Source: Anaerolineae bacterium
GTDB lineage: Bacteria > Chloroflexota > Anaerolineae > Anaerolineales > Villigracilaceae
NCBI GenBank assembly: GCA_017303655.1
Contig: JAFLCE010000028.1
Span: 1 to 42,826 of the forward strand
Direction of reading: 5' to 3'
Length of the DNA stretch: 42,826 bases
Made by a program: the position numbers and the translations under genes. Positions 1 to 8,789 of this stretch are shown piece after piece; the first letter of the stretch is position 1, and every line of letters starts with the position of its first letter. The notes beneath the pieces are model-generated. The model worked only from the letters and a program-made list of their open reading frames with translations, was not told where the DNA came from and made no database searches.

Positions 1-38
1 ATGTGGCTGGACGACACGAATTTTTCTCCACAGCCTCT

Positions 39-1391
39 ATGACCAATATCTGGTGGATTCGCCGCGACCTGCGCCTGACGGATAATGCTGCGCTTCACGC
101 CGCGCTCGAAGCGGGTGCAACCCTGCCAGTCTTTATCCTCGACCCGGCTCTTGAACACTTATCCGCACGACGCCTAAACTTTCTCTATGAAGGCTTATCG
201 TCATTGGATAAGGAACTTCGCAAACTCAACTCCTATCTGATCGTTCGTAAAGGCAAGCCGGTTGATGTACTGCGGCAACTGTTCAACGAAGTCAAAGCCG
301 AAGCCGTGTATGCTGAAGAAGATTACACGCCCTACGCCCGTCAACGTGATGCGCTGATTCAAAAGATCCTGCCACTAAAGTTAATCCACGGGCAGACGGC
401 TCAACATCCAAAAAACGTTCTCAAGCAAGATGGCAGACCCTACACAGTCTACACACCTTATTCAAAGACCTGGAAAGCGCAACTCCCAAAAATAAAACTA
501 TACCCAGCGCCGAAAACCATCGAAACCCCAACCGGGATTCGCACCGAGCCGTTGCCAGAATTCACGCCAACCAAACTCTTCCCTGCCAGTGAGCAGGAAG
601 CTCTCACCCGGCTCGAAGAATTTGCGCACAAACGAATCCACGAATATGCAGATAACAGAAATCGCATGGACTTGGATGGCACTTCTGCCCTTTCGCCTTA
701 TTTACGTTTCGGCATGCTCGGGCTACGTCAAGCTGTTCAACTTGCAACCTCTAACCTAAAACCTTCAACCTCAAAAGGCGCAGAAATCTGGCTCAACGAA
801 TTAATCTGGCGCGAGTTTTATATTCAGATCCTATATCATTTCCCATATGTCGCGCGGACAGCCTTCAACCGCTCCCTCGCGAACATTCCGTGGCGCAATA
901 AAGCTTCAGAGTTTGCTGCATGGAAGAGGGGCGAAACAGGTGTCCCCATAGTGGATGCGGCGATGCGTCAACTCAAAGAGACCGGCTGGATGCATAATCG
1001 CGCCCGCATGATCGTGGCATCTTTCCTCGTCAAAGATTTATTGATCGATTGGCGTTGGGGTGAAGCCTGGTTCATGGAAAACCTGCTCGATGGCGATATT
1101 GCCGCCAACAACGGCGGCTGGCAATGGACGGCGGGCACTGGCACCGATGCCGCACCATACTTTCGAATCTTTAATCCCATACTGCAAAGCGCCAAGTTCG
1201 ACCCGAATGGAGATTACATTCGCAAGTGGGTTCCTGAACTGCGCGGAATCAATGCCAAGCAAATTCATGCCCCATGGGAATATGAGCTACACATTGCGGG
1301 CTACCCAGCAGAACCAATCGTGGAGCGCGACATTGTAAAAGAAAGAACCTTGCAAGCGTACAAATTTTCAAAAGAGGCTTTAAAAACATGA
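39..1391 (+). CDS. phrB: deoxyribodipyrimidine photolyase (cryptochrome/photolyase family)
   Basis: Light-driven FAD enzyme that splits cyclobutane pyrimidine dimers in DNA. The N-terminus from this ATG has the family signature (IWWIRRDLRLTDN), which is why this start is preferred over the in-frame GTG at position 3. No clear Shine-Dalgarno is visible and the frame is open to the window edge, so an upstream start cannot be excluded. The N-terminal antenna domain covers about residues 1-130. The C-terminal helical FAD domain contains ELIWREFY, the WMHNRARM segment and DGDIAANNGGWQW, all characteristic of class I enzymes. About 450 residues is the normal length. Its stop overlaps the next start by 4 bases, the first link of a seven-gene run that also encodes carotenoid enzymes, which fits a light-protection operon. 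The antenna cofactor (MTHF or 8-HDF) cannot be read from the sequence. Confidence 0.93.
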   Translation: MTNIWWIRRDLRLTDNAALHAALEAGATLPVFILDPALEHLSARRLNFLYEGLSSLDKELRKLNSYLIVRKGKPVDVLRQLFNEVKAEAVYAEEDYTPYARQRDALIQKILPLKLIHGQTAQHPKNVLKQDGRPYTVYTPYSKTWKAQLPKIKLYPAPKTIETPTGIRTEPLPEFTPTKLFPASEQEALTRLEEFAHKRIHEYADNRNRMDLDGTSALSPYLRFGMLGLRQAVQLATSNLKPSTSKGAEIWLNELIWREFYIQILYHFPYVARTAFNRSLANIPWRNKASEFAAWKRGETGVPIVDAAMRQLKETGWMHNRARMIVASFLVKDLLIDWRWGEAWFMENLLDGDIAANNGGWQWTAGTGTDAAPYFRIFNPILQSAKFDPNGDYIRKWVPELRGINAKQIHAPWEYELHIAGYPAEPIVERDIVKERTLQAYKFSKEALKT

Positions 1392-2404
1392 ACCAAGAGA
1401 GACTTGCACAACCACGGTCCGCGCAGTCTGCATTATGGGGCGGCATTGCTTTTTCGGCGGTGTTCACCCTGTTGATTTGGCTGGCCAACCCGCTGCTAGA
1501 TCGCTTCGTAATCGACCCAGGTGATGGGACGATCATCTTCTACGATTGGGTATTGCTGGAACATACTTTTTGGGGTCGCCTCACTGCATGGGGATTTTAT
1601 GCCTTGCATCAATTAACGTTGTGGGGGCTGATTTATTATGCTCAGAACAGCGTTAAGAAATATAGCTCTGGCTTGCATCCGGTAAATATCTGGGCACTGG
1701 CAGTGAATGGATTCTTTATCGTGTTGCATTTCATCCAGACCCACCTTTGGTATGACGCGCTTGCGATGGATATGTCCTCGTACACCTCGCAGGGCTCGGT
1801 CATTTTAATGTTGTGTGTCATTCTCATCATCGAAAACAAACGACGCGGTATGTTCTTCGGCAAACCTGCGCCGTTCTCAGAACGGGTTGTGTCGTTCGCC
1901 AAAAAATATCACGGCTACCTGTTCGCTTGGGCGGTCGTGTACACCTTCTGGTTTCACCCCATGGTCAGCACCCCTGGTCATCTGGCGGGATTTTTCTACA
2001 TGTTTCTGCTGATGCTGCAAGGGAGTTTGTTCCTGACTAGCATTCACGTCAACAAGTGGTGGAAACTCACTCAAGAAGTGACCGTGTTCTTCCACGGCAC
2101 TTTGGTTGCCATCTTTCAAGGCGCAGACTTGTGGCAAATGTTCGCTTTTGGCTTCGCAGCCATGTTCGTCATCACCCAAATGCACGGGCTCAACCTCTCG
2201 CGCCTCACGCGCTGGCTAATCGGGCTGGGATACGTCATTGCCGCAGTCATCGTCTTCAATGCAGACTGGGCACAAATGAATGCGATCATCCGCATTCCCG
2301 TCATCGAATATGCCGTGGCAATTATATTGGCTGGGCTGGTGGCACTTGGCTTTTGGGTTGCAGACCGGTTCAAAACTAGCAATCCGAAACCGCAACCCGA
2401 GTAA
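1388..2404 (+). CDS. multi-pass membrane protein, unknown function
   Basis: A 338-residue protein with about eight hydrophobic segments from residue 20 to the C-terminus and a short polar tail. I do not recognise the family. The start is fixed by an ATGA overlap with the photolyase stop. Conserved-looking features are several aromatic and histidine residues inside or next to membrane helices (YALHQLTLWG, IVLHFIQTHLWYDAL, FWFHPM, VFFHGT, QMHGLNL), which could bind a metal, haem or a lipid or pigment substrate; that is inference only. Its position between photolyase and the P450/lycopene cyclase pair suggests a role in pigment handling or light response. A desaturase-like or transport role is equally possible. 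Confidence 0.75.
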   Translation: MNQERLAQPRSAQSALWGGIAFSAVFTLLIWLANPLLDRFVIDPGDGTIIFYDWVLLEHTFWGRLTAWGFYALHQLTLWGLIYYAQNSVKKYSSGLHPVNIWALAVNGFFIVLHFIQTHLWYDALAMDMSSYTSQGSVILMLCVILIIENKRRGMFFGKPAPFSERVVSFAKKYHGYLFAWAVVYTFWFHPMVSTPGHLAGFFYMFLLMLQGSLFLTSIHVNKWWKLTQEVTVFFHGTLVAIFQGADLWQMFAFGFAAMFVITQMHGLNLSRLTRWLIGLGYVIAAVIVFNADWAQMNAIIRIPVIEYAVAIILAGLVALGFWVADRFKTSNPKPQPE

Positions 2405-2428
2405 GCGATTTGTTTTTGGAAATCACCA

Positions 2429-2980
2429 ATGAAATCTGATATTCCTACCTCTTCGGGAAAACGCGACCTTTCCATCTCGATGGAACGCGCCAACCTTGGC
2501 GTGCTTTTCTTTGCGTTGCCGGTTGTGATTATTCAATTTCTTTTATTTGAGTTTATCCACCCGGATGCAGACGCATCCATCACTTGGAATTTCCTTTTCT
2601 TTCTGTTGGTGGTCATCGTTGGGATCATCATTCACGAAGCCATCCATGGTATTACCTGGGCAGGCTTTGGGCGCAAGCCTTGGTCTGCCATTAAGTTCGG
2701 GTTTCAACTGAAAACATTGACGCCCTACTGCCACGTCAAAGAGCCGATTGAGATCAATGCCTATCGCATTGGCGCATTTATGCCCGGCTTAATCGTCGGC
2801 ATTCTGCCTTACATCTACAGCCTGATCACTGGCGATGCAAATTGGTTTTGGTTCGGGCTGATACACACTTCCTCCGCAGGCGGTGACTGGCTCGTATTAT
2901 GGCTCATACGCGAAGTTAAAGCTGGTTCACTAGTTGAAGACCATCCCACCCAGGCGGGATGTTATGTTCTCGAAGGATAA
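2429..2980 (+). CDS. DUF3267-like membrane zincin metalloprotease-type protein
   Basis: A 183-residue membrane protein with the zinc-binding HExxH motif (HEAIH, residues 69-73) inside or next to a hydrophobic segment, followed by GITWAGFG. Further membrane segments lie at about 113-131 and 140-160, with HTSSAGGDW near the C-terminal part. This arrangement matches the DUF3267 family of putative membrane zincins. Substrates of the family are not established. It starts 24 bases after the preceding gene and ends just before the hydrolase gene, so it is part of the same transcription unit. No carotenoid connection is known; membership rests on gene order. Confidence 0.8.
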   Translation: MKSDIPTSSGKRDLSISMERANLGVLFFALPVVIIQFLLFEFIHPDADASITWNFLFFLLVVIVGIIIHEAIHGITWAGFGRKPWSAIKFGFQLKTLTPYCHVKEPIEINAYRIGAFMPGLIVGILPYIYSLITGDANWFWFGLIHTSSAGGDWLVLWLIREVKAGSLVEDHPTQAGCYVLEG

Positions 2981-2983
2981 TTG

Positions 2984-3943
2984 ATGAAAAAAAATAAATT
3001 CACTCGCATTGCAGGAAGCATTCTGCTCATCCTCCTTGCCATTCTGTTAATCGGACCGTTCCTTGTGCCCGTTCCGCCGTTGGAAAATACAGTTTCTGCC
3101 GTATCACTGGCAGACGAAGACAGCAAGTTCATTGAAGTGAACGGCGTCAATGTACACTACAAAACATATGGCGAAGGCGAACCCACCTTCATCCTTCTGC
3201 ATGGTTTTGGCGCAAGCCTATTCTCATGGCGCGAAGTGGTTGAACCCTTAGCCGAATACGGAACTGTCATTGCGTATGACCGTCCAGCCTTCGGGCTGAC
3301 CGAACGCCCAATGGAATGGGAAGGTGAAAGTCCTTACAGCCAGGACTCACAAGTGGAACTCGTCATCGGGTTGATGGACGCGCTTGGTGTTGAAAAAGCA
3401 ACACTGGTTGGCAACTCGGCAGGCGGAACCATCGCCATGTTGACTGCGCTGAAATACCCCGAGCGTGTGACCAGCCTCATTCTGGTTGACCCAGCCGTCT
3501 ACGCAGGTGGAGGCACACCCGCGTGGATTCGTCCGCTGTTGGGCACGCCGCAGTTCGATCATCTCGGTCCGTTGTTTGCACGTCAGTTACAAGCACAAGG
3601 CACCGAGTTCCTAAAAACTGCATGGCACGACCCCAGCAAGATCACGCCTGAAATTTTTGAAGGCTATCAAGAACCACTGCAAGTTGAAAATTGGGATAAA
3701 GCCTTGTGGGAGTTAACCGTCTCCAGCCGCGAGAGCGGACTGGCTGAACGTGTGAGCGAATTCGATCTTCCAATCCTCGTCATCACCGGCGACGATGACC
3801 GCATCGTGCCCACCGAGCAATCACTGCGTCTTGCCGAAGAACTCCCCAATGCCGAACTTGCAGTCATCCCACAATGTGGTCATGTTCCACATGAAGAATG
3901 CCCTGCGGTCTTCATGCAAGCCGTAACTGAATTTTTACGATGA
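2984..3943 (+). CDS. alpha/beta hydrolase with N-terminal membrane anchor
   Basis: A serine hydrolase of the alpha/beta fold. The nucleophile elbow GNSAGG is at about residues 143-148, the oxyanion region LLHGFGAS at about 72-79, an acid-bearing segment ITGDDDRIVP follows, and the final histidine lies in CGHVPHEE. Residues 8-33 form one hydrophobic segment, probably a signal anchor, so the catalytic domain likely faces the outside. ATG at 2984 is chosen because GAAGGA lies about 6 bases upstream; a TTG directly before it is in frame. The stop overlaps the P450 start by ATGA. Possible substrates are esters, including carotenoid or lipid esters given the neighbours, but nothing in the sequence defines this. 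Confidence 0.88.
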   Translation: MKKNKFTRIAGSILLILLAILLIGPFLVPVPPLENTVSAVSLADEDSKFIEVNGVNVHYKTYGEGEPTFILLHGFGASLFSWREVVEPLAEYGTVIAYDRPAFGLTERPMEWEGESPYSQDSQVELVIGLMDALGVEKATLVGNSAGGTIAMLTALKYPERVTSLILVDPAVYAGGGTPAWIRPLLGTPQFDHLGPLFARQLQAQGTEFLKTAWHDPSKITPEIFEGYQEPLQVENWDKALWELTVSSRESGLAERVSEFDLPILVITGDDDRIVPTEQSLRLAEELPNAELAVIPQCGHVPHEECPAVFMQAVTEFLR

Positions 3944-5193
3944 CGAAACCGCTACCACCCGAAGCCGGGCGCGACGCTCTGCAAGCATTCTTGCGCGAAG
4001 GCTCTCCGCTGGGTCCGCTAAAAGTCATGGCGAAATACGTCGGGCGCTTTTTTCAGCTTCCCATGCAGGTCTTTCATCCCTACATTGTCTTTGGTCCCGA
4101 AGCGAATCGCAAAGTGCTCGTCACCGAACGCGATAAAGTCCTTTGGCGCAACACCGACCCGGTGACAGATTTACTCCATCACGGCGTTTTGATCGTGGAT
4201 GGGCAAGAACATGATCACTACCGCGGATTGATGGAACCCGCGCTTCACCCTTCGATCTTGCCTGGGTATACCCCATTGATCCTTGACCACACCGAAAAAG
4301 TATCCTCCCAATGGAAAGACGGCGAGGTCGTGGATATGTTGGTCGAAAGCCGCAAGATCGCTTTGCTCATCATCATGGACACGCTCTTCAGCAAAGATGT
4401 CTGGGATGATATCCCACATATCTGGAAGCCCATCCTCAAAGCCATTGAATACATTTCTCCCGGTGCGTGGATCCTCTGGCGCAAGATGCCACGCTTTGGG
4501 TTTCGTAAACCGCTGAAACAGTTGGATGCGTATTTATTTGGAATCATTGAAGAAAGACGAAAGAAGAAAGAAGCAAAATCAGATCTGCTTCAACACCTGA
4601 TCGACGCCGGGCTCACAGACCAGATCATCCGCGACCAGATGTTGACGATGATGATCGCCGGACACGACACATCAACGGCTTTGCTGGCTTGGGTCTTTGC
4701 CTTGCTCGGTCAACATCCAGATATTCATCAACGTCTCGTGCAAGAAGTGGATACGCTCGAAAAATCACCTCTGCTCGATCAGGTTGTCAAAGAAGCGTTG
4801 CGGCTTTACCCACCCATTCATATCGGCAACCGGCGCATCGCCGAAGACTTAGAATTTACCGAGGGCACCGTCCCTGCTGGTGAGCGCTTGTTTTATTCGA
4901 TCTATCTCACCCACCACGACGAATCCATTTGGGAGAACGCGGAAGCTTTTCAACCCGAGCGATTCGCTCATGGGCGTAAGACGCCGCCTTTCTCCTACGT
5001 CCCATTTGGCGGTGGGCCGCGAGCCTGCATTGGCGCGGCGTTCGGTCAGGCAGAGGCGCGGCTGGTTATCGCATTTTTGCTTAAGAACTATAGTTTTGAA
5101 TTCACTCAACATCCCATTCACCCGCATATGGGCGCTACGTTAGAACCTAGACCGGGTGTAAAAATGAAAGTTACAAAGAGATTAGTGCCATGA
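3940..5193 (+). CDS. cytochrome P450, candidate carotenoid hydroxylase
   Basis: Soluble bacterial P450 of 417 residues. The I-helix oxygen-activation motif is AGHDTST (240-246), the K-helix ExxR is EALRLYPP (285-292), the PERF-type segment is PERF (339-342), and the haem loop FGGGPRACIG carries the thiolate ligand Cys363. It overlaps the hydrolase upstream and the lycopene cyclase downstream, each by ATGA. Because CYP175A1 of Thermus is a beta-carotene 3-hydroxylase, a P450 coupled to a lycopene cyclase is a good candidate for hydroxylating beta-ionone rings to zeaxanthin-type products. That substrate is inferred from context, not from residues. No redox partner (ferredoxin or reductase) is encoded in the run. 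Fatty-acid hydroxylation is the main alternative. Confidence 0.93.
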   Translation: MTKPLPPEAGRDALQAFLREGSPLGPLKVMAKYVGRFFQLPMQVFHPYIVFGPEANRKVLVTERDKVLWRNTDPVTDLLHHGVLIVDGQEHDHYRGLMEPALHPSILPGYTPLILDHTEKVSSQWKDGEVVDMLVESRKIALLIIMDTLFSKDVWDDIPHIWKPILKAIEYISPGAWILWRKMPRFGFRKPLKQLDAYLFGIIEERRKKKEAKSDLLQHLIDAGLTDQIIRDQMLTMMIAGHDTSTALLAWVFALLGQHPDIHQRLVQEVDTLEKSPLLDQVVKEALRLYPPIHIGNRRIAEDLEFTEGTVPAGERLFYSIYLTHHDESIWENAEAFQPERFAHGRKTPPFSYVPFGGGPRACIGAAFGQAEARLVIAFLLKNYSFEFTQHPIHPHMGATLEPRPGVKMKVTKRLVP

Positions 5194-5984
5194 CGTACTT
5201 TGAGTTTCTTTTACGATTCCTCGTTATTCCCATCATCATCTTTTTAGTTATCACCTGGTGGGACAATAAAAATAAGCGCCCCACGCCGGGTTTTCAAAAT
5301 GGTCGCGCCGTATGGGCTGCCATTCTTGTCCACGTCTTGCTTGCCGTCACTTATACGACTCCCTGGGATAACTACCTTGTTGCAACAGGCGTGTGGTATT
5401 ACAACCCAGAGTTGGTCACAGGCATCGTTATCGGCTATGTGCCGATTGAAGAATATACATTCTTTGTCCTTGAAACCATTCTGGCAGGGCTATGGTGGTG
5501 GTTCCTAGCTCGTCGCATACCCGAACCTACAGAGCCACTCAAAGCATCCAAAAGCGGGCGGCTTATCGCATTCGGCGTTTTGCTGGTCTTGTGGTTTATA
5601 TTCACCTATTTATTCTTCCTCGGCGGCGTGGAATGGACCTATCTCTCCATTATCCTATTTTGGGCGTTGCCCGCCATCTTCCCGCAATTTCTCTTCGGGG
5701 CAGATATCCTCTGGCACTATCGTAAATTGGTCTTTACTGCCATCTTCGTACCCGGCTTATATCTTTCATTGATGGATATCATTGCACTCACGGATACGAC
5801 CTGGTCGATTTCAAAAGAGCAGACGCTTGGCATTCTCTTTGTAAATATTCTGCCACTGGAAGAAGTGCTTTTCTTTTTCATCACCAATGTCCTCATCGGT
5901 TTCGGCATGACGCTCATCCTTTCCACGCTGGGCAGAAAACGTTTCGAAGATTGGAAATCTAACAAATTCAAAGGTCTACCATGA
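5190..5984 (+). CDS. crtYcd: lycopene cyclase, fused CrtYc-CrtYd type
   Basis: Membrane protein of 264 residues made of two homologous halves, each with the hallmark acidic motif of the heterodimeric lycopene cyclase family: PIEEYTFF (85-92) and PLEEVLFF (222-229). Each half also has an aspartate- and tryptophan-containing segment before the motif (TPWDNYLVATGVWYY and TDTTWSISKEQTLG). In actinobacteria the halves are separate genes (crtYc and crtYd); here one chain carries both, as in archaeal and some other bacterial versions. Predicted reaction: cyclisation of the ends of lycopene to beta rings. The phytoene synthase and desaturase genes are not in the window and may lie upstream of position 1. 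It is coupled to the P450 gene by overlapping ATGA. Confidence 0.9.
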   Translation: MTYFEFLLRFLVIPIIIFLVITWWDNKNKRPTPGFQNGRAVWAAILVHVLLAVTYTTPWDNYLVATGVWYYNPELVTGIVIGYVPIEEYTFFVLETILAGLWWWFLARRIPEPTEPLKASKSGRLIAFGVLLVLWFIFTYLFFLGGVEWTYLSIILFWALPAIFPQFLFGADILWHYRKLVFTAIFVPGLYLSLMDIIALTDTTWSISKEQTLGILFVNILPLEEVLFFFITNVLIGFGMTLILSTLGRKRFEDWKSNKFKGLP

Positions 5985-6361
5985 ACAACACTCTCAAGCA
6001 ATTTAAAAAACAACAATATCTGAACATCGAGACATTCCGTAAGAACGGACAGGGCGTAAAAACTCCGGTCTGGTTTGCACAAGATGGAGACACACTTCAT
6101 ATTTGGACGGGCGTCACCTCTGGCAAAGTGAAGCGAATACGTAATAATAAAAGTGTCCGAATCGCTCCATCAACCCCATCTGGCGAAGCGCTTGGAGAGT
6201 GGGTTGACGCACGAGCCATAGTTTTTGATTCAGAAATCAAAGTCAACGAAACTGAAACTCTGTTCAAGAAAAAATACGGCGTAATTTTCAGAGTATTAAG
6301 CAGCTTCAACAAATGGCGAGGCGGAAAGTACGCCTCCGTCGAAGTGACCTCGGGCGAATAA
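5981..6361 (+). CDS. PPOX-class F420-dependent oxidoreductase, Rv2061-type
   Basis: A 126-residue flavin/F420-binding split-barrel protein. The beginning resembles the Rv2061 subfamily: QQYLNIETFRKNGQGVKTPVWF, then LHIWTGVTSGKVKRIRNNKSVRIAP and GEWVDARA, the usual order of the small barrel. Such proteins bind F420 or flavin and act as small reductases; several have no known substrate. Length is normal. The start overlaps the lycopene cyclase stop by ATGA, and the gene is followed at once by a strong hairpin terminator, marking the end of the operon. A role in reducing an oxygenated carotenoid or quinone is conceivable but unsupported. Confidence 0.85.
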   Translation: MNNTLKQFKKQQYLNIETFRKNGQGVKTPVWFAQDGDTLHIWTGVTSGKVKRIRNNKSVRIAPSTPSGEALGEWVDARAIVFDSEIKVNETETLFKKKYGVIFRVLSSFNKWRGGKYASVEVTSGE

Positions 6362-6362
6362 C

Positions 6363-6393
6363 AAAACGGGACCTGGCTGGCAGGTCCCGTTTT
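6363..6393. terminator. bidirectional hairpin terminator
   Basis: Perfect 13-bp inverted repeat (6363-6375 with 6381-6393; arms begin AAAACGGGACC), loop GCTGG, with A and T runs at the two ends. It lies between the convergent PPOX and MATE genes (both stops within a few bases), so it can serve both strands. Confidence 0.88.
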
Positions 6394-6394
6394 A

Positions 6395-7753
6395 TTATTC
6401 ATTCACCAAATCGTGGATCCATTTTCTCGAATACACCCGCCACCCGCTGACAAAGGCTTTGGCAAGCTCTTCCAAGGCGACCATGAGATATACGTAATAA
6501 ACTGGCAGGTGTAATACAAAAGCGCCGATATAGGCAGCAGGGACTCCAATCAGCCAGATGGAACAGACCTCCATCAGGAGGGCAAAGCGTGTATCGCCGC
6601 CTGCACGCAGCGCGCCAATGAATGTGGAAAAGTTAAACATACGTATCCACAAGACGGACCCCATCATCAACATCAACATGCGGACGTTGTTTTCGCCGCT
6701 GGGAGACAAATCATACAAACCTACCACTACATCACGCAGCAGGATGACGATCAGCCCGACTGCCCATGCGAAGAACATGCTCAGGATCACCACCCGGCGC
6801 ACGGTCTCAAACGCCTCCTCCTTTTTGCCCGCCCCGATCCGATTCCCCACCATGACGGCGCAAGCATTCCCAAGCCCCATGAACACGACAAAGGCAAGCT
6901 CCTCAATGGTGGCATTGACGTTAATAGCAGCAATTGAGTCTGTACCGATGCGGGCATAGATGGCATTGTAGGTGGTGATGCCAAGCGACCAGAACATTTC
7001 ATTGGCGAGCGCGGGCAGAGTAGTCGTCAACACACGGCTGAAAAATGGCAGGTCAAAGGAGAAAAAAGTCAGAGGGTTGGCGGCAAGCGGAGTCTTTTGA
7101 GTGTAGACAAGGATAAGGATCAGGATCAGTTCCAAAGTCCAGCCTGCGGCGGTGCCGATAGCGGCACCTTCCACTCCGAGGGCAGGGAATCCACCAAGAC
7201 CAAAGATCAACATATAACCGAGGATAGTCTTGAATAACAATGCGGCGACAGTGGCGATGACGGTCAATTTGACGAGGTGAATACTGCGCAGTGTCGCAAC
7301 ATAGGAAGTGGCAATAGCAACCGGGATATAGGAGAGCCCAACGATCCGCAAGTACGAAGCGCCGATGTCAATCACTTCCTTGTCATTCGTGTAAAAGCCA
7401 AGTACAACGCGCGGCATCAGGGTTGCCGCCAGCGTAAACAACAAAGCAATGGCTGAGGTGATGAGAATGCTCATGCCGAGCACTTTACGAATGGGACCCA
7501 CCTCCTGCTTGCCCCAAAACTGGGCGGTGAAGATCGCCATGCCGCTGGTGAGTCCGAAAAGCAATAAGATAAAAACAAAGAACACCTGGTTGGAAAGTCC
7601 CAACGCGGCAATGGAAGCTTCGCCCAACTGACCGACCATGATGACGTCGATCATATTGAGGGAGGCATTGATCAACTGTTGGAAGGAGATCGGCAATGCG
7701 ATGGTGAGCATTTCACGCAGAAATGCGCGGTCTTTGAGAAAGGAGAGAGACAT
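6395..7753 (-). CDS. MATE family multidrug/toxin efflux transporter
   Basis: 452-residue transporter with about 12 membrane segments arranged as two homologous halves. The N-terminal segment has the MATE pattern (MLTIALPISFQQLINASLNMIDVIMVGQLGEASIAALGLSNQ), followed by the FGLTSGMAIFTAQFWG stretch; the second half starts near LPALANEMFWSLGITTYNAIYARIG. MATE proteins export cationic drugs, dyes or natural products using Na+ or H+ gradients. The ATG at 7753 has only a weak ribosome site. Upstream lies the terminator of the GT2 operon, so the gene is probably a separate unit with its own promoter in 7754-7809. Confidence 0.93.
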   Translation of the reverse strand: MSLSFLKDRAFLREMLTIALPISFQQLINASLNMIDVIMVGQLGEASIAALGLSNQVFFVFILLLFGLTSGMAIFTAQFWGKQEVGPIRKVLGMSILITSAIALLFTLAATLMPRVVLGFYTNDKEVIDIGASYLRIVGLSYIPVAIATSYVATLRSIHLVKLTVIATVAALLFKTILGYMLIFGLGGFPALGVEGAAIGTAAGWTLELILILILVYTQKTPLAANPLTFFSFDLPFFSRVLTTTLPALANEMFWSLGITTYNAIYARIGTDSIAAINVNATIEELAFVVFMGLGNACAVMVGNRIGAGKKEEAFETVRRVVILSMFFAWAVGLIVILLRDVVVGLYDLSPSGENNVRMLMLMMGSVLWIRMFNFSTFIGALRAGGDTRFALLMEVCSIWLIGVPAAYIGAFVLHLPVYYVYLMVALEELAKAFVSGWRVYSRKWIHDLVNE

Positions 7754-7809
7754 AGGGAATTCGTAATTGGGAAATCGAAATGAAGAAAGAAGAAAAAAGA
7801 AAGAAAAAT

Positions 7810-7844
7810 GTCGTTGGGATTTTAGCTATGAAAATCCCAACGAC
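7810..7844 (-). terminator. rho-independent terminator of the thrC-AI-2E-GT2 operon
   Basis: Perfect 14-bp stem (7810-7823 with 7831-7844) and 7-nt loop. Read on the minus strand it is followed by ATTTTTCTTTCTTTTTTC, a good U-rich tract, 16 bases after the GT2 stop. It insulates the MATE gene downstream. Confidence 0.88.
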
Positions 7845-7859
7845 TATTTGGCTAAATAG

Positions 7860-8789
7860 CTAATTTTCAGGCGCGTCACGGACGATATACAAAGGTCTGC
7901 CTTTGGCTTCATCATAAAGACGCCCAACGTATTCACCCAGAATGCCAAGCGAGATCAATTGTACGCCGCCCAGAAAAAGCACAGCGATCAAGGTAGTGGC
8001 TTGCCCAAAGAAAGCGCCGCTTCCGGCAATGCGCATGGTAATTACAACCGGAATGGCAAGGATCGCAACACCTGCAGAGAAGAAGCCAAAGAAAGTTGCC
8101 ACCTGCAAGGGGAAATAAGAAAAGCTAGTAATGGCATTGACCGCCAACTGCAGCATTTTCTTGAATGGGTACTTCGTCACCCCAGCGACGCGCGCCGCAC
8201 GTTTATAAGTCACGCCAATCTGCTTGAAACCCACCCAGGCTGACATGCCGCGTGGAAAGCGGTGACGTTCATTCATTTGTTTCAACACGTTCACCACTTT
8301 GCGGTCCATCAAACGGAAGTCACCGGTGTCGACGGGAATTTTCACATCCGTGATGCGATAGATGAGGCGATAGAAAAGGGAAGCCGTCCATAACTTGAAC
8401 CAGGATTCGCCTTCGCGTTCGCCGCGTACGGCATAGACAACTTCATAGCCTTCTTTCCACTTTTTTGCAAGTTCGAGGATGACCTCTGGCGGGTCTTGCA
8501 AGTCAGCATCGATGATGACAACCGCATCGCCGCGGGCATAGTCCCACCCGGCAGTGATGGCAACTTGATGACCAAAGTTACGAGCAAAGATAACCGGGCG
8601 AATAGTCTTATCTTTCTCTGCCAGCGCGCGGATCTTTTCTGTGGAGCCATCGGTGGAGCCGTCGTCTACCAGGATAAATTCCCAAGTCTCCCCATTGGAA
8701 TCCATGACCTCTTTTACGCGCCGGTAGAGTTCCGGCAGGTTGTCGATCTCGTTATAAATCGGCGCGATGATCGAATACATGATTTTCAT
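7860..8789 (-). CDS. family 2 glycosyltransferase with C-terminal membrane hairpin (DPM1/GtrB-like)
   Basis: 309 residues. The GT2 core includes IIAPIYNEIDNLPEL near the N-terminus, VDDGSTDGS (about 40-48) and DADLQDPPEVI (about 93-103), the nucleotide-sugar and metal-binding elements. Two membrane segments at about 230-295 are typical of polyprenyl-phosphate glycosyltransferases (GtrB, CsbB, bacterial DPM1-like). Expected role: transfer of a sugar from a nucleotide donor to undecaprenyl phosphate for envelope glycans, on the inner membrane face. The start overlaps the AI-2E stop (ATGA). An ATG three codons later is an alternative start. Confidence 0.92.
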   Translation of the reverse strand: MKIMYSIIAPIYNEIDNLPELYRRVKEVMDSNGETWEFILVDDGSTDGSTEKIRALAEKDKTIRPVIFARNFGHQVAITAGWDYARGDAVVIIDADLQDPPEVILELAKKWKEGYEVVYAVRGEREGESWFKLWTASLFYRLIYRITDVKIPVDTGDFRLMDRKVVNVLKQMNERHRFPRGMSAWVGFKQIGVTYKRAARVAGVTKYPFKKMLQLAVNAITSFSYFPLQVATFFGFFSAGVAILAIPVVITMRIAGSGAFFGQATTLIAVLFLGGVQLISLGILGEYVGRLYDEAKGRPLYIVRDAPEN

